Source: Peptococcaceae bacterium BRH_c4a
Lineage (GTDB): Bacteria; Bacillota; Desulfotomaculia; Desulfotomaculales; Desulfocucumaceae
DNA length: 64,000 bases
Direction of reading: 5' to 3'
Assembly: GCA_000961585.1 (NCBI GenBank)
Contig: LADN01000020.1
Location: 1 to 64,000 of the forward strand
The position numbers and the translations under genes were made by a program. The notes beneath the pieces were generated by a model that saw only the letters and a list, made by a program, of their open reading frames with translations, made no database searches and was not told the origin of the DNA. The stretch's first letter is position 1. Each line of letters starts with the position of its first letter. This document shows, in pieces, positions 41,164-48,755 of the stretch.

Positions 41164-42972
41164 TTGGCATTAATACCTGCGGACATTATTGAAGATGTTC
41201 GAATACAAACCGATATAGTAAACCTGGTGGGAGAATATGTTAAATTGGAAAAAAAGGGTAGGAATTACACCGGAGCCTGCCCCTTTCACCAGGAGCGTGA
41301 TCCTTCCTTTACAGTTAACCCCGAAAAGCAGATGTTTTATTGTTTTGGCTGTCAGGCCGGCGGCAGTGCCATCAAGTTTCTAATGTTAATAGAGAGCCTG
41401 ACCTTTGTGGAATCGGTACGGAGGCTTGCCAACCGGGCCGGTATTAATTTGCCGGATTTGGAGAAATCCGGTGACGATAAAAAGGCCGCCCGGGAAGAAA
41501 GGGCGTGGAGAGCCAACGCAGAGGCCGGGGACTTTTATCACCACTACCTGTTAAACAGTCCTGAAGCAAAACCAGCCAGAGAATACCTGGCCGGGAGGGG
41601 GTTGTCCCAAGAGACCATAAATACATTTAAAATAGGTTATGCACCGGCTGCCTGGGACTCTCTGACAGTTCATATGAGAAAAGCCGGGTACCGGACAGAA
41701 GAAATTGTAGAGACCGGCCTGGCGGTGGGGGACCGGAACAAGGTATTTGACCGGTTCAGAAACCGAATCATTTTTCCGGTTGCCAATGCCCAGGGCAGGG
41801 TGGTGGCATTCGGCGGAAGGATTTTGGGGGCGGCTGACAATCAGCCCAAGTATCTTAATACACCGGAAACACCGTTTTTTAACAAGGGCAAGATATTGTA
41901 CGGCCTGCATCTTGCAAGGCAGGCCATAAGACAGGCGGGCTATGCGGTTATAATGGAAGGGTATATGGATGTGGTCACCGCTCACCAGTCCGGCATCCGC
42001 AATGTCATGGCCTCCATGGGCACTAGCCTCACCGCCGACCAGGGGAAGCTTTTGCTGAGATACACCCGTGATATCTATATAGCCTATGACGCTGACAGCG
42101 CAGGAATGAAAGCCGCCGCCCGGGGACTGGACATTCTTCAGCAGATCGGGTGCCGGCTGAAGGTAATCAGTATGCCCAGGGATACCGACCCCGACGATTT
42201 TATCAGGCAAAAGGGAGCTCAGGGCTGGAATGCACTGTTGGAAGGAGCCGATTCCCTGCTGGAGTATAAAATGAGCCTGGCCCGGACCAGCGGCAGGGAT
42301 GCCCGGGGCATACTGGACGAGATCCTGCCTAACCTGTCAGAGATTAAAAGTGACATTGAACTGGAAGACGGAATAAAAACCGTGGCTTCCAGGTTGAATA
42401 TAAGTTGGGAGGCTGTAAAGGGAGAAATAAGAAGATATAGGGCAAGCCAGCGAAAAATATGGGTAAAACCGGATAAAATTGCTAAAAACACGCATAATAT
42501 ATTAAAAAGCGATAAAACCCGTGATGCATTGTCCGGGGCCGAAATGGGAATACTGAAAATCCTTGTGGAAAAGCCGGAGAAGCTTAATTTATTCAGATCA
42601 GTCCTGGGAAATGACTTTATACAGGATCCCCTTGTAAAAGAATTATACCTTGCCGTTGTCCCTTGGATTGACTCCGGGAGATTTGAACCGGCCCGGCTCC
42701 TTGATGAACTGGGGGAACAGCAGGCAGCGTTATTAAGCAGGCTTATAATGGAAAAGAGTTTTGGACCGGGAGGCACTGAAGATTCTGCGGGATATGACCC
42801 ACAGGATATAGATAGGATAGCCGAAGATTATATCAATGTAATCAAAAGAAATGATCAGGCCAGAAAAAGAATTGTTTTTATGCAGGAGCTGGCCAAAGCT
42901 GAAAAGAATAATGATATTGATCTTGTTAATGACATTTTGAAAAAGCTACAGGAAATTGGTAATCCTGAATAA
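41164..42972 (+). CDS. dnaG: DNA primase
   Basis: This 602-residue enzyme makes RNA primers at the replication fork. The N-terminal zinc ribbon has [11 protein letters not shown] and [12 protein letters not shown] (CHC2 type). The TOPRIM core has [20 protein letters not shown] (catalytic Glu) and [20 protein letters not shown] (D-x-D). The C-terminal part (from about residue 450) is the helicase-binding domain. It starts with TTG at 41164 behind AGGGTGGT. It overlaps the upstream frame of sigA only in the non-used long version; the two genes form the conserved dnaG-sigA pair. Confidence 0.97.
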   Translation: MALIPADIIEDVRIQTDIVNLVGEYVKLEKKGRNYTGACPFHQERDPSFTVNPEKQMFYCFGCQAGGSAIKFLMLIESLTFVESVRRLANRAGINLPDLEKSGDDKKAAREERAWRANAEAGDFYHHYLLNSPEAKPAREYLAGRGLSQETINTFKIGYAPAAWDSLTVHMRKAGYRTEEIVETGLAVGDRNKVFDRFRNRIIFPVANAQGRVVAFGGRILGAADNQPKYLNTPETPFFNKGKILYGLHLARQAIRQAGYAVIMEGYMDVVTAHQSGIRNVMASMGTSLTADQGKLLLRYTRDIYIAYDADSAGMKAAARGLDILQQIGCRLKVISMPRDTDPDDFIRQKGAQGWNALLEGADSLLEYKMSLARTSGRDARGILDEILPNLSEIKSDIELEDGIKTVASRLNISWEAVKGEIRRYRASQRKIWVKPDKIAKNTHNILKSDKTRDALSGAEMGILKILVEKPEKLNLFRSVLGNDFIQDPLVKELYLAVVPWIDSGRFEPARLLDELGEQQAALLSRLIMEKSFGPGGTEDSAGYDPQDIDRIAEDYINVIKRNDQARKRIVFMQELAKAEKNNDIDLVNDILKKLQEIGNPE

Positions 42973-43003
42973 ATATTTGCGGCCCTGGAAAGGGGGAAAG
43001 AAA

Positions 43004-44098
43004 ATGAGCGAGCAATTAAAGGCCGAAGGCGTTAAGGATCTCATTGAAAAAGGCAAGAAAAACGGTGTTCTGACCTACACTGAGATTATGGATATACTGC
43101 AGGGAACGGATTTGACGCCGGAACAGATAGATGAAATATATGAGAAACTTGGCGGCATGGGCATAGAGGTTGTTCCTGAAGTGACCGATATTGATCCCCT
43201 TAATGAAGGGTCTGCCCTGGAGCCTCAGGCCGAGGAGGCTGACATCGACCTTACAATACCTGAGGGCGTGGGAATAGATGATCCCGTGCGTATGTACCTA
43301 AAGGAAATCGGTCGCGTTCCCCTGCTTTCTCCCGAAGATGAGGTAAAACTCGCCAAGCGTATGGAGCAGGGTGACGAAGAGGCAAAGAGGAAGCTGGCGG
43401 AGGCCAATCTCCGTTTGGTGGTGAGCATCGCCAAACGATACGTAGGCCGGGGTATGCTTTTTTTGGACCTGATACAGGAGGGCAACCTTGGACTTATAAA
43501 GGCGGTTGAAAAATTCGACTTCCGTAAGGGTTTTAAATTCAGCACCTATGCCACCTGGTGGATCCGCCAGGCCATTACCCGGGCCATTGCAGACCAGGCC
43601 AGAACTATCCGTATACCCGTACACATGGTGGAAACCATAAACAAGCTGATCAGGGTTTCCCGGCAGCTATTGCAGGAATATGGCCGGGAGCCGTCTCCCG
43701 ATGAAATTGCCAGGGAAATGGGCATAACAGAGGAAAAAGTCCGGGAAATTATGAAGATAGCCCAGGAGCCGGTTTCTCTGGAAACCCCCATTGGTGAGGA
43801 AGAGGATTCACATCTGGGTGATTTTATCGAGGACCATGACGCCAGGGCTCCAGCCGAGGAAGCCTCCTTCACCCTGCTGCGGGAACAACTGGACGAGGTT
43901 CTGAAAACGCTGACAGACCGGGAACAAAAGGTGCTGCGCCTGAGGTTCGGACTGGATGACGGCAGAGCCAGAACACTGGAGGAAGTGGGGCAGAAATTCG
44001 GCGTTACCAGGGAGCGGATAAGGCAGATAGAGGCCAAAACCCTCCGTAAGCTGAGGCACCCCAGCCGAAGCAAGAAACTCAAGGATTACCTGGATTAA
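43004..44098 (+). CDS. sigA: RNA polymerase primary sigma factor SigA (RpoD)
   Basis: The ATG at 43004, after AGGGGGAAAG, gives 364 residues. Region 1.1 is reduced to an acidic N-terminal stretch. Region 1.2 is [20 protein letters not shown]. Region 2 has [20 protein letters not shown] and [20 protein letters not shown]. Region 3 is [20 protein letters not shown]. Region 4 has [20 protein letters not shown], the -35 helix-turn-helix. This is the housekeeping sigma factor. A terminator follows, then a tRNA cluster. Confidence 0.98.
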   Translation: MSEQLKAEGVKDLIEKGKKNGVLTYTEIMDILQGTDLTPEQIDEIYEKLGGMGIEVVPEVTDIDPLNEGSALEPQAEEADIDLTIPEGVGIDDPVRMYLKEIGRVPLLSPEDEVKLAKRMEQGDEEAKRKLAEANLRLVVSIAKRYVGRGMLFLDLIQEGNLGLIKAVEKFDFRKGFKFSTYATWWIRQAITRAIADQARTIRIPVHMVETINKLIRVSRQLLQEYGREPSPDEIAREMGITEEKVREIMKIAQEPVSLETPIGEEEDSHLGDFIEDHDARAPAEEASFTLLREQLDEVLKTLTDREQKVLRLRFGLDDGRARTLEEVGQKFGVTRERIRQIEAKTLRKLRHPSRSKKLKDYLD

Positions 44099-44105
44099 GA
44101 CGGCT

Positions 44106-44156
44106 GCCCCGGTACTAATTGGCTCTCAATTGGGTGTTGACCGGGGCCTGTCTTTT
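44106..44156 (+). terminator. terminator after sigA
   Basis: GCCCCGGT (44106-44113) pairs with ACCGGGGC (44140-44147), with an inner AATT/AATT pairing, followed by CTGTCTTTT. Confidence 0.8.
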
Positions 44157-44179
44157 ATGTATAATAAATACTGCACCGT

Positions 44180-44254
44180 TCCTCGATAGCTCAACGGTAG
44201 AGCAACCGGCTGTTAACCGGTAGGTTGTAGGTTCGAATCCTACTCGGGGAGCCA
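44180..44254 (+). tRNA. tRNA-Asn (anticodon GTT)
   Basis: 75 nt with encoded CCA. The acceptor stem TCCTCGA/TCGGGGA, anticodon stem CCGGC/GTCGG-type pairing around CTGTTAA, and T-arm with TTCGAAT are all intact. Confidence 0.96.
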
Positions 44255-44257
44255 CAC

Positions 44258-44332
44258 GGGCCCATAGCTCAACGGTGGAGCATCCGGCTCATAACCGGCT
44301 GGTTCTAGGTTCGAATCCTAGTGGGCCCACCA
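44258..44332 (+). tRNA. tRNA-Met (anticodon CAT)
   Basis: 75 nt with encoded CCA. The acceptor stem GGGCCCA/TGGGCCC pairs fully and the anticodon loop is CTCATAA. The fully paired first base pair argues against an initiator tRNA, so it is the elongator type or possibly a lysidine-modified Ile tRNA. Confidence 0.92.
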
Positions 44333-44336
44333 GTTT

Positions 44337-44436
44337 AGAGGTGAGAAGTGAGAAGTTAGAAATGAGATTAAGAAGGAATTGGCTAAAGCCAATTCCAACA
44401 AGAGTCCCACCTCCAACTTCTCACATCTCACCTCTC
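44337..44436. repeat. GAGGTGAGAAGTGAG intergenic inverted repeat between tRNAs
   Basis: A 20-bp arm beginning GAGGTGAGAAGTGAG pairs, with one mismatch, with an arm ending CTCACCTC near 44432. A central hairpin GAATTGGCT/AGCCAATTC lies between. It is a third example of word-repetitive intergenic hairpins here. Confidence 0.75.
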
Positions 44437-44440
44437 ACAT

Positions 44441-44516
44441 GGCCCCTTGGTCAAGCGGTCTAAGACACCGCCCTTTCACGGCGGTAACACGGGTTCGAAT
44501 CCCGTAGGGGTCACCA
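44441..44516 (+). tRNA. tRNA-Glu (anticodon TTC)
   Basis: 76 nt with CCA. The acceptor GGCCCCT pairs with AGGGGTC, the anticodon loop is CTTTCAC closed by CCGCC/GGCGG, and the T-arm contains TTCGAAT. Confidence 0.96.
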
Positions 44517-44523
44517 CTATAAC

Positions 44524-44593
<70 letters not shown>

Positions 44594-44616
44594 ATGTCAA
44601 AAGTTAATCGCTATAT

Positions 44617-44692
44617 GGGAGCATAGCTCAGCTGGGAGAGCGCTTGCCTTACAAGCAAGATGTCGGCAGTTCGATCCTGTCTGCTCCCACCA
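44617..44692 (+). tRNA. tRNA-Val (anticodon TAC)
   Basis: 76 nt with CCA. The acceptor stem GGGAGCA/TGCTCCC, anticodon loop CTTACAA closed by TTGC/GCAA, and T-arm with TTCGATC are all normal. Confidence 0.96.
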
Positions 44693-44868
44693 TTAAAACA
44701 AGAGAGTAGCATCGGAGGATAACTTTGGTGCTATTTTCTTTTTTTAATTCCGAATTTATTGCCAAAAAATTACACGGAAATTCTCAGACGGGGTGCGAGG
44801 TAATTATTGATAGTGCAAGATAAGTTTGATAAAATAAGATAAATAGGAATAATAAGAAGGTGTAAGAA

Positions 44869-45126
44869 ATGTACACTGTCAAAATTTCTTCCAGGGGGCA
44901 AATAGTGATACCGGCAGAGGCAAGATACAACCTCAATCTTAAAGAAGGTGATGTTCTCTCCTGTTATGTAGAAGAAGGAAAAATTATTATAAAAACCAAA
45001 TCAGCTAAAATCAAAAAAGGAATCGTTGATGAGACATTCGGTTTATTATCAGATTTGGACTATGAGATGAAAGACTATGTTGAACAACTCCGTAAGGATT
45101 CCGGAAGAAGGTTAGATGCTCAATGA
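44869..45126 (+). CDS. AbrB/SpoVT-type antitoxin
   Basis: This 85-residue protein has an N-terminal swapped-hairpin DNA-binding fold (MYTVKISSRGQIVIPAEARY followed by NLNLKEGDVLSCYVEEGKII), as in AbrB and VapB-type antitoxins, and a C-terminal tail for toxin contact. It overlaps a PIN-domain toxin frame by 4 bp (ATGA), but that toxin is broken. It may still act as a DNA-binding protein. The region is AT-richer than the flanking core genes. Confidence 0.85.
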   Translation: MYTVKISSRGQIVIPAEARYNLNLKEGDVLSCYVEEGKIIIKTKSAKIKKGIVDETFGLLSDLDYEMKDYVEQLRKDSGRRLDAQ

Positions 45127-45345
45127 AAGTAGTTTTCGATACTAATATAATCATTGATCATTTAAAAGGCTTACGCAGGTAAATTATTGTCCATGTACCG
45201 TGCTTCACACGGCATGGAACCACTGGATGCCCTTATTGCTGCATCGGCCCTGGCTAATGAGGCAGTTTTATTCACGCTAAATAAGAAACATTTCAAGTTT
45301 GTCGAGGGTTTAGTAAGTATGAACCCGTATTTAACTGATACCTAA
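45123..45345 (+). pseudogene. VapC-like PIN-domain toxin, internally deleted
   Basis: The start (MKVVFDTNIIIDHLKGLRR, with the first catalytic Asp of FDTN) is followed by a stop. A separate later stretch reads HGMEPLDALIAASALANEAV and then LFTLNKKHFKFVEGLVSMNP, the C-terminal PIN part with DALIAA and the N-K-K-H-F segment. The middle of the gene, which normally carries further acidic residues, is missing. The toxin must be inactive, leaving an orphan antitoxin. Confidence 0.85.
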
Positions 45346-45405
45346 AAAAACTTGGTTTAGAGTATCCCTCCTCTGGAATGAATCAGGGGACGGTAGAATA
45401 AATTT

Positions 45406-46476
45406 TCACAGCACACTGTTAAACCCTTTATCGCTCAACGCCTGCACCACCTTTTTTATCTCCTGGGTTCGGCTTTTGTGGCAGATTAGCAGGCTGTCAT
45501 GGTCGTTTACAATGATCAGGTTTTTGACTCCTAATAGCGCAACGGTCTTGTTGGAGATTATATATGTATTTAGCGTATCCAGCAGGACCCCCTGACCATG
45601 AAGGACGTTGCCCAGCTCGTCCTTTTCATCGTATTTTTCCAGGGCGTTCCAGTTACCGATGTCGTCCCACCCGAAGTCGCAGGGAATGACTAAAACATTG
45701 TCGGCCCGTTCCATTATGCCATAATCAATGGAGACCTTCGGAAGTTCCGAATAAACTTTATCAATCTTTTTGGGGTACCGGTCAGTTCCCAGGCTGCTTT
45801 CGATCTCCTTAAGCCCCTCTGCCAGCGAGGGAATGTGTTTTTCTATCTTTTTGCGGATCATGTCGATCCGCCATACAAACATGCCGCTGTTCCAGAGGTA
45901 GTCCCCGCTGGAGAGTAATTCCAGGGCCCGGGCGTAGTCCGGTTTTTCCAGGAAGCGGACGGCCCGGTAAGCCGGTATCCCGGCTATGGTGTCAGCCAGC
46001 TGGCCGCAATTAATGTAGCCGTATCCTGTTTCAGGGCTGTGGGGGGTGATGCCCAGGGTGATGATTTTTTCCCCTTTGGCTGCGACCGCTACGGCACTTC
46101 TCAGTACTTCCTGAAAATTGCGCACATTGCCGATATAATGGTCGGCCGGTAGAACAATCATAACCTCCCGGGGATTTTTCCGTCCCAGGGTCAGGGCGGC
46201 CAGCCCTATGGCCGCAGCCGTGTCCCTGCCAAAGGGCTCGATAATTATATTTTCTTCGGGCAATTCAGGGACCTGTTCCATGATGGTATCTTTAAATTCC
46301 AAACCGGCCACAATATAAGTGTCCGATATTCCTACCAGGCCCTGGATCCTTTCTACGGTTAACTGCAGCATTGTCTTTTTGCCGATGAGGTTCAAGAATT
46401 GCTTTGGCTTTGCCATTCTGCTCCGCGGCCAGAACCTTTCTCCTCTGCCGCCGGCCATAATAACTGCGAAAGGCAC
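45406..46476 (-). CDS. manC: mannose-1-phosphate guanylyltransferase
   Basis: This 356-residue enzyme makes GDP-mannose from mannose 1-phosphate and GTP. VIMAGGRGERFWPRSRMAKP followed by KQFLNLIGKKTML is the nucleotide-binding signature, IMIVLPADHYIGN the substrate-binding loop, and FLEKPDYARALELL the family F-x-E-K-P motif. Only the pyrophosphorylase domain is present; there is no C-terminal PMI domain. It starts with GTG behind AAAGGGGGAAA. It is divergent from the glycosyltransferase/GH130 genes and is their donor supplier; it can also recharge mannose 1-phosphate released by the phosphorylases. Confidence 0.95.
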   Translation of the reverse strand: MPFAVIMAGGRGERFWPRSRMAKPKQFLNLIGKKTMLQLTVERIQGLVGISDTYIVAGLEFKDTIMEQVPELPEENIIIEPFGRDTAAAIGLAALTLGRKNPREVMIVLPADHYIGNVRNFQEVLRSAVAVAAKGEKIITLGITPHSPETGYGYINCGQLADTIAGIPAYRAVRFLEKPDYARALELLSSGDYLWNSGMFVWRIDMIRKKIEKHIPSLAEGLKEIESSLGTDRYPKKIDKVYSELPKVSIDYGIMERADNVLVIPCDFGWDDIGNWNALEKYDEKDELGNVLHGQGVLLDTLNTYIISNKTVALLGVKNLIIVNDHDSLLICHKSRTQEIKKVVQALSDKGFNSVL

Positions 46477-46608
46477 AGTATTTCCCCCTTTGAAAATTAA
46501 ATATTTTTACCATAAAATATCATTATACCATATGTGACAGAGGTATTTCCGGTAATTAAAAGAAGTACTAGTAATTATAGGCATTTAAAAATTTGCAGGA
46601 GGTTTTAG

Positions 46609-47622
46609 ATGAAAATAGCCATGCTTTCTCCCATAGCCTGGAGGACTCCCCCGCTTGGGTACGGCCCCTGGGAGCGGGTGGTGTCGCTGCTGACCGAGGG
46701 ACTTGCCGTCAGGGGGATTGACGTGACCCTTTTCGCCACCGCCGACTCCGTAACACAGGCGAAACTCCACGCCATCGCACCGAGGCCCTATGAGGAGGAC
46801 AAGACCCTTGACCCGAAGGTATGGGAGTGCCTTCACATATCCGAGCTGTTTGAAAGGGCTGGGGATTTCGATTTAATCCATAATAATTTTGATTTTCTGC
46901 CCCTTACGTATTCAGGCCTGACAGACACCCCGGTACTCACCACCATTCACGGGTTTTCATCACCCAAGATCCTTCCTGTATACAGAAAATATAACCGCAA
47001 GACTTATTACGTATCCATAAGCAACGCCGACCGATCGCCGGAGCTTGACTACATTGACACTATCTACCACGGGATCGACCTTGAAAACTTCACTTTTCAG
47101 GAGACACCAGGGGACTACCTGCTATTTTTTGGCCGCATTCACCATGACAAGGGTGCTGCGGAGGCTGTTCAAATTGCCAGGCAAACCGGGATGAGGCTGA
47201 TTCTGGCGGGTGTTATCCAGGACAGAGATTATTACAGCTCGGTGGTTGAGCCCCACCTCGGCGGTGTTGTCAGTTATGTGGGGGTGGCCGGGCCAGAGCT
47301 CAGAAATGAGCTGCTTGGAGGAGCGAGGGTGCTGCTTCACCCGATAAACTTCAATGAGCCCTTCGGGCTTTCTGTTGTGGAGGCGGGAGCCTGCGGAACG
47401 CCTGTGGTGGCCTTCAGCAGGGGCTCCATGCCGGAAATCATAGAAAACGGCGTCAACGGCTTCCTGGTTTCCGACGTTTCTTCCGCAATAGAGGCGGTAC
47501 GCAGCCTGGATGCCATATCACGCCGGAAGTGCAGAAAGATAGTGGAGGAGAGATTTTCAAGAGAACGCATGGCGGACGATTATTTGAGGGTTTATCATCA
47601 AATTATCGATAAAAAAGTATAA
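46609..47622 (+). CDS. family 4 glycosyltransferase (GT-B)
   Basis: This 337-residue protein has a GT-B fold. The N-terminal acceptor domain includes YGPWERVVSLLTEGLAVRGI and HNNFDFLPLTYSGLTDTPVL; the C-terminal donor domain has FGRIHHDKGAAEAVQIARQT and the nucleotide-sugar loop FNEPFGLSVVEAGACGTPVV (E-x7-E motif). It lacks signal peptide or membrane helices and is cytoplasmic. The ATG at 46609 follows GCAGGAGG. Its neighbours (manC, GH130, GT fusions) suggest GDP-mannose as donor, by inference. The GH130 gene starts 18 bp downstream. Confidence 0.9.
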   Translation: MKIAMLSPIAWRTPPLGYGPWERVVSLLTEGLAVRGIDVTLFATADSVTQAKLHAIAPRPYEEDKTLDPKVWECLHISELFERAGDFDLIHNNFDFLPLTYSGLTDTPVLTTIHGFSSPKILPVYRKYNRKTYYVSISNADRSPELDYIDTIYHGIDLENFTFQETPGDYLLFFGRIHHDKGAAEAVQIARQTGMRLILAGVIQDRDYYSSVVEPHLGGVVSYVGVAGPELRNELLGGARVLLHPINFNEPFGLSVVEAGACGTPVVAFSRGSMPEIIENGVNGFLVSDVSSAIEAVRSLDAISRRKCRKIVEERFSRERMADDYLRVYHQIIDKKV

Positions 47623-47640
47623 ATACGGGGAGGCTTTACA

Positions 47641-48588
47641 ATGAGTCCTGAGAAGCTGGCGCCCACTGTCCAGAGGTACGCCGGGAACCCTATACTGACC
47701 AGGGATGATGTGCCCTACCCCGTGGCCACAGTTCACAATGCGGGTGTGGTGAAAGCAAATGGACGTTATTTTATGGTCTTTCGCTCGCACCTCTTAAATG
47801 GCCGCTCCATTTTGGGTCTGGCTGAAAGTGCGGACGGCTATTCATTTAAAGTACGGCCCGAGCCTTTCATGGTTCCGCTGCGGGACGGGGTTTGGGGCGA
47901 GTACGAGGAGTACGGCGTCGAGGACCCGCGCATCTGCCATATTGACGGGGATTTTCTGATCACCTACAGCGCCTATTCCAGGCACGGGGTGAGAATCGGC
48001 CTGGCCAGGACCAGAGACTTTGTATCCGTCGAGCGAATTTCAATGATCACCCAGGCGGACCTGCGCAATGTGGTTATCTTCCCGCAGAAGTTTGGCGGGC
48101 GCTACGTCCGGCTGGACCGGCCCCATTCCGAAATCAGCCCCTGGTCTATGTGGATTTCCTACTCACCCGACCTTGTTCACTGGGGCGATTCAAGGGTCAT
48201 AGTAAAGCCGGCTGGCTACCACTGGGATGAAATGAAGATAGGTCCCGGCGCCACACCTTTCAGGACTGAAAAAGGTTGGCTGAACATCTACCACGGAGTC
48301 TTTCGCACCATGGACGGGGCTGTTTACAGGTTGGGCGTTATTCTCCACCACCTGCATGACCCGTCGAAAATATTGGGTGTTGCTGACCAGTGGATTCTTC
48401 AGCCTGAAGATCCCTGGGAGATTACGGGCTACGTTCACAATGTGGTCTTTACCTGTGGGGCTGTTCCCGAGGAGGATGGCACGGTAAAGATTTACTGGGG
48501 CGGCGCAGATAAGGTTATGTGCGTCGGCGCCGCCAACATCAGTGACCTTGCGGCCATGTGCCTGGAGAAATCAAGGAGTCCTATGTAG
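47641..48588 (+). CDS. GH130 family mannoside phosphorylase
   Basis: This 315-residue protein has a five-bladed beta-propeller pattern typical of GH130: RYAGNPILTRDDVPYPVATV, VFRSHLLNGRSILGLAESAD, the catalytic block EEYGVEDPRICHIDGDFLIT (Asp in E-D-P-R), WDEMKIGPGATPF and HGVFRTMDGAVYRLGV. GH130 enzymes use phosphate to release mannose 1-phosphate from beta-mannosides, often beta-1,2-mannans or mannosyl-glucose. It has no signal peptide and so acts in the cytoplasm. A second GH130 domain lies in the fusion protein downstream. Exact linkage specificity cannot be read. Confidence 0.9.
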   Translation: MSPEKLAPTVQRYAGNPILTRDDVPYPVATVHNAGVVKANGRYFMVFRSHLLNGRSILGLAESADGYSFKVRPEPFMVPLRDGVWGEYEEYGVEDPRICHIDGDFLITYSAYSRHGVRIGLARTRDFVSVERISMITQADLRNVVIFPQKFGGRYVRLDRPHSEISPWSMWISYSPDLVHWGDSRVIVKPAGYHWDEMKIGPGATPFRTEKGWLNIYHGVFRTMDGAVYRLGVILHHLHDPSKILGVADQWILQPEDPWEITGYVHNVVFTCGAVPEEDGTVKIYWGGADKVMCVGAANISDLAAMCLEKSRSPM

Positions 48589-48617
48589 GCTGCAGGTCCG
48601 CTAAAACCTGTAATCCA

Positions 48618-48646
48618 TTGTATAACCTTCTGTTTTGTTGTATAAT
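48618..48646 (+). promoter_or_regulatory. promoter for the large glycosyltransferase genes
   Basis: TTGTAT at 48618-48623, a 17-bp spacer and a perfect TATAAT at 48641-48646. The transcript would start about 100 bp before the GT4 fusion gene. Confidence 0.7.
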
Positions 48647-48755
48647 TTCAATTATAGAGTTAATATATGGTTTTATGGGATAAAAACGGAAATGATGAGT
48701 AAGGAAGGAGCCATGGTATTAATAAATATTTTAATAATGAGGAAGGTGAATATTT

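Noticed and set aside
41551-42210. 219-codon reverse-strand frame inside dnaG
   Set aside because: Antisense shadow of the primase TOPRIM region.
44337-44436. possible CRISPR-like repeats between tRNAs
   Set aside because: There is one imperfect inverted repeat of short words, without regularly spaced direct repeats or cas genes.
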